This document shows positions 44,790 through 52,285 of a DNA stretch of 64,000 nucleotides, one piece after another; positions within the stretch are counted from its first letter, which is position 1, and each line of letters begins with the position of its first letter. The notes under the pieces are model-generated. The model did no database searches and was not told where the DNA came from. It was given only the letters and a program-made list of their open reading frames with translations. The translations under genes were made by a program, and so were the position numbers. Source of the stretch: Magnetospirillum sp. UT-4 (GTDB taxonomy: Bacteria > Pseudomonadota > Alphaproteobacteria > Rhodospirillales > Magnetospirillaceae); NCBI RefSeq assembly GCF_902729435.1, contig NZ_CACVCG010000057.1:124001-188000 (forward strand), in the 5' to 3' direction.

Positions 44790-45269
44790 ATGACCGACGC
44801 AGCTCCCGCCCAGCCCGATCCCAACCAGCCGCCGCTGGTCATCAACGGCCAGTACGTCAAGGACCTGTCCTTCGAGGTGCCCGGCGCGCCCGAGATCTAT
44901 TCCGAGATGCAGGGCCAGAACCCGTCCATCCCGATCCACGTCGACATCAACGCCCGCAGCCTGCAGGGCAACACCTTCGAGGTGGTGCTGCATCTCAAGG
45001 TCGATGCCCAGTTCGAGGACAACCGCCCGGTGTTCCTGGTGGAGCTGGCCTACGGCGGCATCTTCACCCTCAACGTGGCGCCCGAGCATGTGCAGCCCAT
45101 GCTGCTGATCGAGTGCCCGCGCCTGCTGTTCCCCTTCGCCCGCACCATCATCGCCGACGCCACCCGCGACGGCGGCTTCCCGCCGCTGATGATCCAGCCC
45201 ATCGACTTCGTGCAGCTGTTCCGCTCGCGCATGGAAGCCGCCCAGGGCGAGGCCCAGGGCACGGCGTAG
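44790..45269 (+). CDS. secB: protein-export chaperone SecB
   Basis: A 159-residue SecB. QYVKDLSFEVPGAPEIY opens the chaperone fold and PHLLFPFAR-type block CPRLLFPFARTIIADATRDGGFPPLMIQPIDF is diagnostic. It binds unfolded presecretory proteins and delivers them to SecA. It is the last gene of the fxsA-secB pair, and its downstream region carries a hairpin repeat. Confidence 0.97.
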   Translation: MTDAAPAQPDPNQPPLVINGQYVKDLSFEVPGAPEIYSEMQGQNPSIPIHVDINARSLQGNTFEVVLHLKVDAQFEDNRPVFLVELAYGGIFTLNVAPEHVQPMLLIECPRLLFPFARTIIADATRDGGFPPLMIQPIDFVQLFRSRMEAAQGEAQGTA

Positions 45270-45294
45270 AACCGCGCGTAACGCCTCATTCGGG

Positions 45295-45402
45295 CCTCAC
45301 CCTGAGGAGCCGCCGCAGGCGGCATCTCGAAGGGCGAGGTCCGTCACAGACGGGCTGCCCCATCCTTCGAGACGAGCGCTGCGCGCTCTCCTCAGGACGA
45401 GG
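45295..45402. repeat. imperfect hairpin repeat, family C
   Basis: CCTCACCCTGAGGAG...TCTCGAAGG (45295 onward) returns in reverse complement as CCTTCGAGA...CTCCTCAGGACGAGG ending at 45402. The central stems differ (CCGCCGCAGGCGG versus a GCGC-rich one). It fills most of the secB-dnaQ gap; such CTGAGGAG/TCTCGAAGG elements are widely dispersed in alphaproteobacteria. Confidence 0.75.
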
Positions 45403-45446
45403 CTACGGATAGGGAATCCACCAAGGGCGGGAACGACGGTGAATCG

Positions 45447-46142
45447 CTACCCGGCAGCCCCCTCCGGTTCCCGCAGCCAGATCGGCGTCTTCAGCTTGGC
45501 GACGAAGGCCGCGTGGGCCTCGGCCTCCTCGGGGGTCGGCGCGTGCGGCCGGGGGGGGCGCGCCGCGCGGTCGAGGGTGGTGGTGGTGCCGGTGTTGGAG
45601 CGGGCGTTGAGGCCCAGCTCGAAACCCGGCTGGCGGCCGCCGATCAGCTGCAGGTAGACCTCGGCCAGCAGCTCGGAATCCAGCAGTGCGCCGTGATGGG
45701 TGCGGTGGGTGTTGTCGATCTCGAAGCGGCGGCACAGGGCGTCCAGGTTGGCCTGGGCGCCGGGGAAGCGCTTGCGCGCCATGGCCACGGTGTCGGTGGC
45801 CCGGCTCATGGGCAAAGCGGGAAAGCCCAGCCGCGCCAGTTCGGCGTTGATGAACTTCATGTCGAATTCGGCGTTGTGGATGACCAGGCGCGACTCGCCC
45901 AGGAACTCCAGGAATTCGGCCACCACCTCGGCGAAGACCGGCTTGTCGGAGAGGAATTGCTGGGACAGGCCGTGGACGCGGAAGGCTTCCTCCGGCACGT
46001 CCCGCTCGGGATTGAGGTATTGGTGATAGACCTTGCCGGTGGGCAGGTGGTTGATCAGCTCGACGCAGCCGATTTCCACGATCCGGTGGCCGGACAGCGG
46101 ATCGAAGCCGGTGGTCTCGGTATCGAGGACGATCTCGCGCAA
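45447..46142 (-). CDS. dnaQ: DNA polymerase III subunit epsilon, 3'-5' exonuclease
   Basis: A 231-residue DEDDh exonuclease. ExoI is IVLDTETTGFDP, ExoII is VIHNAEFDMKFINAEL and ExoIII includes HHGALLDSELLAEVYLQL. It proofreads with the polymerase alpha subunit. The C-terminal tail is short and basic-poor. Followed upstream by coaE 4 bp away on the same strand. Confidence 0.97.
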   Translation of the reverse strand: MREIVLDTETTGFDPLSGHRIVEIGCVELINHLPTGKVYHQYLNPERDVPEEAFRVHGLSQQFLSDKPVFAEVVAEFLEFLGESRLVIHNAEFDMKFINAELARLGFPALPMSRATDTVAMARKRFPGAQANLDALCRRFEIDNTHRTHHGALLDSELLAEVYLQLIGGRQPGFELGLNARSNTGTTTTLDRAARPPRPHAPTPEEAEAHAAFVAKLKTPIWLREPEGAAG

Positions 46143-46146
46143 ATCC

Positions 46147-46746
46147 TTACCTCCCGGCTGAATCTCGGGTCAGTCTGACGGCCCGCTTCAGCGCCCGCAA
46201 GGCGAAAGCCCGTCCCAGGCCGGTGGCGACGACGAAGTCGGCGCGGCGGCGCTTCTCGGCATCAGGCATCTGCTTGGCGCGGATGGCCCGCAATCGTTCC
46301 ATGGTCATGCCCGGGCGCTTCAGCACCCGCTCGGCCTGCAGGAAGGCGGGGCAGCTCACCACCGCCACCCGGTGGCAGCGGCGCTCGCCCCCGGTCTCGA
46401 ACAGCAGCGGCACGTCGAGAGCCACCAGCCGGGCGCGGCGGCGGCGCTGGCGGCGGCGAAAGGCGGCCTCGGCCGCCCGTACCAGGGGATGGACGATGGC
46501 TTCCAGCCGCCGCAGCGCCGCCGCGTCGCCGAACACCAGCCGGCCCAGCGCGGCGCGATCCACCGCGCCGTCCCGCACGCTGCCGGGAAACGCCGCCGCG
46601 ACCGGCGCCACCGCGGCGCCGCCGGGACCGAGCAGGGCATGCACCACCGCGTCGGAATCGTGGACGGGAATGCGCATGCGCCGCAATTCGGCCGCCGCCC
46701 ACGACTTGCCCATGCCGATGGAGCCGGTGAGGCCGAGCACCCTCAT
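46147..46746 (-). CDS. coaE: dephospho-CoA kinase
   Basis: A 199-residue P-loop kinase. GLTGSIGMGKSWAAAEL is the Walker A loop (Met in place of the more common Ser in GIGSGKS), DSDAVVHALL is the CoA-binding DxD, and ALDVPLLFETGGE is the conserved third block. It performs the last step of coenzyme A synthesis. Its ATG overlaps the aroE stop (ATGA). Confidence 0.95.
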   Translation of the reverse strand: MRVLGLTGSIGMGKSWAAAELRRMRIPVHDSDAVVHALLGPGGAAVAPVAAAFPGSVRDGAVDRAALGRLVFGDAAALRRLEAIVHPLVRAAEAAFRRRQRRRRARLVALDVPLLFETGGERRCHRVAVVSCPAFLQAERVLKRPGMTMERLRAIRAKQMPDAEKRRRADFVVATGLGRAFALRALKRAVRLTRDSAGR

Positions 46747-47582
46747 GCCAGGACGAAGTCCCGAAGTTCGGGCGTCACCTCCGGCCGTACCCCGAACCAC
46801 GCCTCGAAGCCGGGCACCGCCTGCCACAGCAGCATGCCGATGCCGTCCACCACCGGGTTGCCGCGCGCCGCCGCTTCCTTCAGAAGCCCGGTCTGCAGCG
46901 GCGCATAGACGATGTCGTTGACCACCGCGTCCGTGGGCAGCGGCGCCAGGTCGATCTCCAGCGGCGGCTGGCCGGTCATCCCCAGGGTGGTGGTGTTGAC
47001 CAGCAGCGCAGCGCCCTCCAGGGCATGGGCGACGCGGTCCCAGGCCATGGGCGCCACCGGCCCGCCGATCTCGGCGGCCAGCCGGGCGGCGCGGTCGAGG
47101 GAGCGGTTGACCACCCGCACCTGTGGAACGCCGGCATCGACCAGGGCGGCGGCCACCGCGCGGGCGGCGCCGCCCGCCCCCAGCACCACCGCCGGCCCCA
47201 GCGCCGGGCGCCAGCCGGCGGGAGCGCCGCGCCGCAGGTTCTCGAGGAAGCCGAAGGCATCGGTGTTGCGCCCCAGCACGCTGCCGTCGGGGCGGAAGAC
47301 CAGGGTGTTGACGGCGCCGATGCGCGCCGCCAGCGGCTCGACCTCGTCGGCCAGGGCCAGCGCCGCTTCCTTGTGCGGCACGGTGACGTTGGCGCCGGCG
47401 AAGCCCAGCTTCGGCAGCGCCTTGACCGCCAGGGCGAAATCGTCTGGCGCCACCGCCAGCGGCACATAGGCGCCGTCCAGCCCCAGGCGCTCCAGCCAGA
47501 AGCCGTGCAGCCGGGGCGAGCGCGAATGGCCCACCGGCCAGCCCATCACCCCGGCCAGCCGGGCCTTGCCGGTGACGATCAT
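46743..47582 (-). CDS. aroE: shikimate dehydrogenase
   Basis: A 279-residue enzyme. GVMGWPVGHSRSPRLHGFW holds the shikimate-binding SRSP, GANVTVPHKEAAL the catalytic lysine, and VVLGAGGAARAVAAAL the NADP-binding loop. It reduces 3-dehydroshikimate. The start at 47582 overlaps the Maf stop by ATGA, and downstream coaE overlaps too. Confidence 0.96.
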   Translation of the reverse strand: MIVTGKARLAGVMGWPVGHSRSPRLHGFWLERLGLDGAYVPLAVAPDDFALAVKALPKLGFAGANVTVPHKEAALALADEVEPLAARIGAVNTLVFRPDGSVLGRNTDAFGFLENLRRGAPAGWRPALGPAVVLGAGGAARAVAAALVDAGVPQVRVVNRSLDRAARLAAEIGGPVAPMAWDRVAHALEGAALLVNTTTLGMTGQPPLEIDLAPLPTDAVVNDIVYAPLQTGLLKEAAARGNPVVDGIGMLLWQAVPGFEAWFGVRPEVTPELRDFVLA

Positions 47583-48169
47583 GCCGGCAGCTCCCCGCAA
47601 TCGCGCAAGTACCCCAGCAGCGGCAGCAGCGGCATGCCCATGATGGTGGAATGGTCGCCCTCGATACGGCTGAACAGCTGCGCCCCCAGCCCTTCCACCT
47701 GATAGACCCCGACGCAGCCCAGCACCTCGGGCCCGGCCTGGTCGAGATAGGAATCGAGGAACGAATCGGTGAAGGCCCGCATGGTCATGGCGGCGCGATC
47801 CACGGCGTGCCACACCGCCATGCCGTCGCGCACCGCCACCACGGCGCTGACCAGGGTGTGGGAGCGGCCGCGCAAGCTCACCAGCTGGGCGCGGGCGGCG
47901 GCGCGATCGGCCGGCTTGTCGAACCACTGGCCGTGGCAATCCAGCATCTGGTCGGCGCCGACCACCAGGGCGCCGGGATGGCGGGCCGACACCCGCTGCG
48001 CCTTCAGCTCGGCCAGCGCCCCGGCGACGCGGGCGCAATCGGCGCCCTCGGCCTTCAGCGACTCCTTCATCGCCGCCTCGTCGATGGCGGCGGTATCGAC
48101 CGTGAACGCCACCCCGGCGCGTTCCAGCATCTGCCGCCGCGCCGCCGAGGCCGAGGCGAGCACCATCAT
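47579..48169 (-). CDS. Maf-like nucleotide pyrophosphatase
   Basis: A 196-residue Maf/HAM1-fold protein (LASASAARRQMLERAGV, ALVVGADQMLDCHGQWFDKP, GCVGVYQVEGLGAQLFSRIEGDHSTIMGMPL). It hydrolyses non-canonical nucleotides; Maf1-type substrates are dTTP and UTP analogues. Several conserved residues deviate from YhdE, so the exact specificity is unclear. The ATG at 48169 overlaps the PPSR gene stop. Confidence 0.93.
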   Translation of the reverse strand: MMVLASASAARRQMLERAGVAFTVDTAAIDEAAMKESLKAEGADCARVAGALAELKAQRVSARHPGALVVGADQMLDCHGQWFDKPADRAAARAQLVSLRGRSHTLVSAVVAVRDGMAVWHAVDRAAMTMRAFTDSFLDSYLDQAGPEVLGCVGVYQVEGLGAQLFSRIEGDHSTIMGMPLLPLLGYLRDCGELPA

Positions 48170-48993
48170 CCGCCGCCCTCCCGCTTGGCGTGATGCTGGG
48201 CGTGCAGCTGGATGATGGTGGCCGAGGCCTCCTCGATGGAGCGCCGGGTGACGTCGACCACCGCCCAGCCATGGCGCGAGAACAGCTTGCGCGCCGACGC
48301 CACCTCCTCGCGCACCTTCTCGAACTGGGCGTAATCGGCGTCCTCGTCGTGGTTGAGGAAGCGCAGCCGGGCGCGGCGGATGTCGGACAGGCTCTTGGGG
48401 TCCTTGGTCAGGCCGACCACCAGCGGCCGGCGCGCCGCCTCCAGCTCGGGCGGCAGCGGCACGCCGGGGACCAGCGGGTAGTTGGCGCATTTGAAGCCGC
48501 GATTGGCCAGGTACATGCAGGTCGGCGTCTTCGAGGTGCGCGACACCCCCACCACCACGATGTCGGCCTCGTCGAGGTCGTCGAGCAGCTGGCCGTCGTC
48601 ATGGGCGAGGGTGAACTGCATGGCGTCGATGCGGGCGAAATACTCGGCGTCCAGCTGGTACTGGCGGCCGGGCAGCGCCTGCATGGTCGCCCCGAGATGG
48701 CCGGCCAGCACCGCCAGCACCGGATCGAGCACCGGGATGCAGGGAATCTTCAGCCGCCGGCAGGCTTCCTCGAGCAGCACCCGCACCCCGGGATCGACCA
48801 GGGTGAACAGGACGATGCCGGGATTCTCCTCGATGCCGGCCACCACCCGCTCCACCTGGCCCTGGCTGCGCACCAGCCACCAATTGTGCTGGACCGCCTG
48901 GATTTCCTCGAACTGGACCATGCAGGCGCGGGCCACCGCGGTGACGGTCTCACCGGTGGCGTCGGAAACCAGGTGCAGGTGGAAGGTGGTCAT
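48166..48993 (-). CDS. pyruvate,phosphate dikinase/PEP synthase regulatory protein (DUF299, PPSR)
   Basis: A 275-residue bifunctional kinase/pyrophosphorylase. MTTFHLHLVSDATGETV opens the family, VVVGVSRTSKTPTCMYLANRG is the ADP-binding P-loop (about 150-170), and LTKDPKSLSDIRRARL is the second signature. It phosphorylates a Thr next to the catalytic His of PPDK or PpsA. It begins the PPSR-maf-aroE-coaE-dnaQ block and faces the putative origin, the same position it (RP001/CC0001) has in Rickettsia and Caulobacter. Confidence 0.95.
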   Translation of the reverse strand: MTTFHLHLVSDATGETVTAVARACMVQFEEIQAVQHNWWLVRSQGQVERVVAGIEENPGIVLFTLVDPGVRVLLEEACRRLKIPCIPVLDPVLAVLAGHLGATMQALPGRQYQLDAEYFARIDAMQFTLAHDDGQLLDDLDEADIVVVGVSRTSKTPTCMYLANRGFKCANYPLVPGVPLPPELEAARRPLVVGLTKDPKSLSDIRRARLRFLNHDEDADYAQFEKVREEVASARKLFSRHGWAVVDVTRRSIEEASATIIQLHAQHHAKREGGG

Positions 48994-49346
48994 GGGCTGT
49001 GGATCACTGCCAATTGCGGGGATAACCGGGGGGTCGGGCGGCGGGGCGCGGATTCGGTCCCCGTCCTCCCGGTTCCGTCCGCCTTGGCGCCCGCCTGTGG
49101 GCGGCACGCCGGCCGGTGCCGAGAATAGCGTGAATCGGCGCGGCCGGCATCCGCTTTCCCCGCTATCCACCACTTTCGGGTCCGGCCGTGCCCAAAGCGC
49201 CGGCCGTCTTTTCCACCGGCGCCGGCACCGCGCGGGGCGAATCGGGGGAAATCTGTGGACAGAAGGGGGAGCGAGTCGCATCCCCGTCTTCCACAGGCCC
49301 AACAACACTCAGCCACCTTTTCTCTTCGACCTAAACCTTGTATGAC

Positions 49347-49413
49347 CTAGAGCGCGATGACACCCGCTCGCCGCACCGTGTGCGCCGAGCGGTTGTCTGA
49401 ATCGCACTCTAAT
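49347..49413. repeat. hairpin repeat, family D, first copy
   Basis: Starts CTAGAGCGCGAT and ends ATCGCACTCTAA; the inner arms CCCGCTCG and CGAGCGG also pair. It is a CTAGAGC-type dispersed hairpin of the kind seen across alphaproteobacteria, here lying inside the origin candidate. Confidence 0.65.
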
Positions 49414-49421
49414 TTTATGAT

Positions 49422-49487
49422 CTAGAGGCGGATTCAGCTTTCAGGTTGGATCGCCTCGCGAACCAACCTGAAAACATCCGGCTCTAG
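49422..49487. repeat. hairpin repeat, family D, second copy
   Basis: CTAGAGGCGGAT at the left pairs with ATCCGGCTCTAG at the right; between them TTTCAGGTTGG (49439-49449) and CCAACCTGAAA (49463-49473) form a perfect 11-bp stem around a 13-base loop. It follows the first copy after 8 bases, so the two stand in tandem just before hemE. Confidence 0.7.
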
Positions 49488-49517
49488 GGCCGAACAGCCA
49501 CCGGAATCCCCCGTCCC

Positions 49518-50558
49518 GTGACCGCATCCCGAAAGCCCTTCCTGCGCGCCCTGGCCGGCGAGACCCTGACCCCGCCGCCGTTCTGGCTGATGCGCCAGGC
49601 CGGGCGCTACCTGCCGGAATACCGCGCCACCCGCACCCAGGCCGGCAGCTTCCTCGACCTGTGCTACAATCCCGAGCTGGCGGTCGAGGTCACCCTGCAG
49701 CCGCTCAGGCGCTACGGCTTCGACGCCGCCATCCTGTTCTCGGACATCCTGGTGATCCCCGACGCGCTGGGGCAACGGGTCGCCTTCAAGGAGGGCGAAG
49801 GTCCGGTCCTGCCGCCCATTCGCTCGGCAAGGGATCTGGAGGGTCTCGACATCTCGGGCCTGCACCAACACCTGGCGCCGGTCTATGCCACCGTCGCCGG
49901 CCTGTCCAAGGCCATCCCCGCCTCCACCGCGCTGATCGGCTTCTCGGGGGCGCCGTGGACGGTGGCCACCTACATGATCGAGGGCGGCGGCTCCAAGGAC
50001 TTCTCCCACGCCAAGCGCCTGATGTGGAGCGAGCCGGAGACCTTCGCCCGGCTGATGGAGCTGCTGGTCGAGGCCACCGGGCAATACCTGATCCGTCAGA
50101 TCGACAACGGCGCCGAGGCCATCCAGATCTTCGACACCTGGGCCGGGGCCCTGCCGGAGACCGAATTCCGCCGCTGGGTGATCGGCCCGGCCCGCGCCCT
50201 GGCTGAACGCATCCACGCCGAGCGCCCGGGGGTGCCGGTGATCGGCTTCCCGCGCGGCGCCGGCATCCTCTACGAGGCCTATGTGGCCGAGACCGGGATC
50301 GACGCGGTCGGCCTCGACACCGCGGTGCCGCTGGATTGGGCGGCGGACAAGCTGCAGACCCGCTGCACGGTGCAGGGCAATCTCGATCCCATCCTGCTGG
50401 TGGCCGGCGGCGAGGCGCTGGATGCCGGCATCGACCGCATCCTCAAGGCGCTCGGCAAGGGGCCGTTCGTGTTCAACCTGGGCCACGGCATCGTGCCGCC
50501 GACACCGCCGGAAAACGTGGCGCGTCTGGCCGAACGGGTGAAGACCTGGCGAGGGTAG
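49518..50558 (+). CDS. hemE: uroporphyrinogen decarboxylase
   Basis: A 346-residue TIM-barrel enzyme that removes four carboxyls to make coproporphyrinogen [23 protein letters not shown] is the substrate-binding opening, [20 protein letters not shown] the second signature and [11 protein letters not shown] the glycine loop. It starts with GTG at 49518. It is the first gene to the right of the origin candidate; in Caulobacter the hemE promoter lies in the origin. hemH follows 114 bp later. Confidence 0.97.
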   Translation: MTASRKPFLRALAGETLTPPPFWLMRQAGRYLPEYRATRTQAGSFLDLCYNPELAVEVTLQPLRRYGFDAAILFSDILVIPDALGQRVAFKEGEGPVLPPIRSARDLEGLDISGLHQHLAPVYATVAGLSKAIPASTALIGFSGAPWTVATYMIEGGGSKDFSHAKRLMWSEPETFARLMELLVEATGQYLIRQIDNGAEAIQIFDTWAGALPETEFRRWVIGPARALAERIHAERPGVPVIGFPRGAGILYEAYVAETGIDAVGLDTAVPLDWAADKLQTRCTVQGNLDPILLVAGGEALDAGIDRILKALGKGPFVFNLGHGIVPPTPPENVARLAERVKTWRG

Positions 50559-50570
50559 CCATATGGATTC

Positions 50571-50665
50571 GGAGCGAGCGAAGCGAGCGACTAGGCCATT
50601 GAGGCCTCGCGAGCTTATGCGAGCGGAAGCCAAGCGCGCGGGAGCGCGCGCCCGGCGCCTGAGGG
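50571..50665. repeat. low-complexity GAGCGAGCG-rich spacer with small hairpins
   Basis: The hemE-hemH gap contains GGAGCGAGCGAAGCGAGCGA, then TAGGCCATTGAGGCCT (a GGCC stem) and GCGCGCGGGAGCGCGC (a small palindrome). This internally repetitive spacer looks unlike the other gaps; whether it is dispersed in the genome cannot be judged here. Confidence 0.5.
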
Positions 50666-50672
50666 CAAACAA

Positions 50673-51680
50673 ATGACTAAAACGGCTATTGTTCTGTTCA
50701 ACCTGGGTGGTCCCGATTCGCCTGAGGCGGTCGAGCCGTTCCTGTTCAACCTGTTCAACGATCCCGCCATCATCGGCGCGCCGGCGCCTATACGCTGGCT
50801 GATCGCCAGATACGTCTCGGCCAAGCGGGCACCCGTGGCCCGCGGCATCTATGCCCATCTCGGCGGCAAGTCGCCGCTGCTGGAGCAGACCGAGGCCCAG
50901 GCGGCGGCGTTGCAGGAGCGGCTGGGCGACGATTTCAAGGTGCTGGTGGCCATGCGCTACTGGCATCCCTTCACCACCGAGGCGGTGGCGGCGGCCAAGG
51001 CCTGGGGCGCCGAACGGGTGGTGCTGCTGCCGCTCTATCCGCAATATTCCACCACCACCACCGCCTCGTCGGTGCGGGAATGGATGCGGGCGGCCAAGGC
51101 GGCCGGATTCGAGCGGCCGACCGAAACGGTGTGCTGCTATCCCGAGGAACCGGGCCTGGTCGCCGCCATGGCCGATCTGGTGCGCACGGGATGGGCGGAA
51201 GCGGCGGCATCGGGCCGGCCCAGGGTGCTGTTCTCGGCCCACGGCCTGCCGCAGCGGGTGGTCGATCGCGGCGATCCCTATCCCTTGCACGTGGAGCGCA
51301 CCGCGCGGGCGGTGGCGGCGGCCACCGGCATCGCCGATCTGGACTGGCGGGTGTGCTACCAGAGCCGGGTCGGACCGCTGAAATGGATCGGCCCGGCCAC
51401 CGAGGACGAGCTGGACCGCGCCGGCGAGGAGCGGGTGCCGCTGGTGGTGGTGCCGGTCGCCTTCGTCTCGGAGCATTCCGAGACCCTGGTGGAGCTGGAC
51501 ATCGAATACCGCCACCGCGCCGAGGAGGCCGGGGTGCCGGCCTATGTGCGGGTGCCGGCGCTGGGCTGCCATGCCGCCTTCATCGACAGCCTGGAGCGGC
51601 TGGCCCGCGATCCCGGCGCCAGCCGGGGTTTGGCCTGCAAGGCGGCGGGCCGGATCTGCCTCGGCGGAGGGCAGGGATGA
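50673..51680 (+). CDS. hemH: ferrochelatase
   Basis: A 335-residue protein that inserts Fe2+ into protoporphyrin IX. TAIVLFNLGGPDSPEAVEPFL opens the family, LPLYPQYSTTTTAS carries the core, and LFSAHGLPQRVVDRGDPYP and PVAFVSEHSETLVELDIEY hold the catalytic His and Glu. A GAGGG site lies nine bases before the ATG. It is inner-membrane-associated or cytosolic. Its TGA overlaps the hemJ ATG. Confidence 0.97.
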   Translation: MTKTAIVLFNLGGPDSPEAVEPFLFNLFNDPAIIGAPAPIRWLIARYVSAKRAPVARGIYAHLGGKSPLLEQTEAQAAALQERLGDDFKVLVAMRYWHPFTTEAVAAAKAWGAERVVLLPLYPQYSTTTTASSVREWMRAAKAAGFERPTETVCCYPEEPGLVAAMADLVRTGWAEAAASGRPRVLFSAHGLPQRVVDRGDPYPLHVERTARAVAAATGIADLDWRVCYQSRVGPLKWIGPATEDELDRAGEERVPLVVVPVAFVSEHSETLVELDIEYRHRAEEAGVPAYVRVPALGCHAAFIDSLERLARDPGASRGLACKAAGRICLGGGQG

Positions 51681-52111
51681 GCGGCGAGGGCTATCTGTGG
51701 CTGAAGGCCCTGCACGTCATCGCCATCATCTCGTGGATGGCCGGATTGCTGTACCTGCCCCGGCTGTTCGTCTACCACGCCGAGGCCAAGGCCGGCTCCG
51801 AGACCTCGGAATTGTTCAAGGTGATGGAGCGGCGCCTGATGAAGGCGATCATGCTGCCGGCGGCGGCGGTGGCCTGGGGGGCGGGCCTGACCCTGGCGGT
51901 GGTGGGCGGCCTGTTCGCCGATGGATGGTTTCACGTGAAACTATCCCTGGTCATCCTGATGACGGTCTCCCACTACATGATGGGTCGCTGGCGCGCCGAC
52001 TTCGCCGCCGACCGCAATACCCGGCCGCAGCGCTTCTTCCGCATCGCCAACGAGGTTCCGACCTTGCTGATGATCGTCATCGTCGTCCTGGTGGTTCTGA
52101 AGCCGTTCTAA
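51677..52111 (+). CDS. hemJ: protoporphyrinogen oxidase HemJ
   Basis: A 144-residue four-helix membrane protein. WLKALHVIAIISWMAGLLYLPRLFVYH carries the conserved His and heme-contact region, and LPAAAVAWGAGLTL and VKLSLVILMTVSHYMMGRWR are family blocks. It oxidises protoporphyrinogen IX to protoporphyrin IX, feeding HemH just upstream. A parS sequence lies within its codons for WFHVKL. It overlaps hemH by ATGA. Confidence 0.94.
   Translation: MSGEGYLWLKALHVIAIISWMAGLLYLPRLFVYHAEAKAGSETSELFKVMERRLMKAIMLPAAAVAWGAGLTLAVVGGLFADGWFHVKLSLVILMTVSHYMMGRWRADFAADRNTRPQRFFRIANEVPTLLMIVIVVLVVLKPF
51927..51940. promoter_or_regulatory. parS site (inside hemJ)
   Basis: GTTTCACGTGAAAC, a perfect 14-bp palindrome matching the alphaproteobacterial ParB-binding site, lies in hemJ codons for FHVK. 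The site is 2.7 kb right of the origin candidate. Confidence 0.9.
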
Positions 52112-52133
52112 AGGCGCGCGGCCTAATTCACGT

Positions 52134-52162
52134 TTGACAGGCCGGGGCGGTTTGGCTAATCC
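52134..52162 (+). promoter_or_regulatory. possible rho promoter
   Basis: A perfect -35 TTGACA (52134-52139) precedes a poor -10 such as TAATCC 17 bases later (GCTAAT after 15 is the alternative). It sits in the 174-bp gap between hemJ and rho, leaving a leader of about 115 nt that could support Rho autoregulation. Confidence 0.4.
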
Positions 52163-52285
52163 TGGGCCTGACTCCGAGGGGCCGGACCAAGCCCCATTCC
52201 CCCGAAAGCGCCATCCGTTCCGAGAATGACCTCGGAATCCCCATTTCTGCGATGGGCGGCGCGTCATCCAACCGGACCCGCCCCC

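Larger units (their letters stand above)
48994..49517. other. candidate chromosomal replication origin (oriC)
   Basis: A 524-bp gene-free stretch between divergent PPSR and hemE genes, the junction of the characterised origin in Caulobacter and of the proposed one in Rickettsia. DnaA-box-like nonamers (TTATCCACA-like) occur at 48998-49006 (TGATCCACA on the minus strand, 8/9), 49163 (CTATCCACC), 49209 (TTTTCCACC), 49254 (minus strand CTGTCCACA) and 49287 (TCTTCCACA), each 7/9. Seven GANTC (CcrM) sites start at 49051, 49132, 49239, 49273, 49399, 49431 and 49504, above the ~2 expected. The right part, 49310-49420, is AT-rich. No TTAA-N7-TTAA CtrA box was seen. Gene polarity flips here. Functional origin activity is an inference. 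Confidence 0.75.

Noticed and set aside
48994..49517. CtrA boxes (TTAA-N7-TTAA) in the origin candidate
   Set aside because: I looked for them as in the Caulobacter origin and found none.
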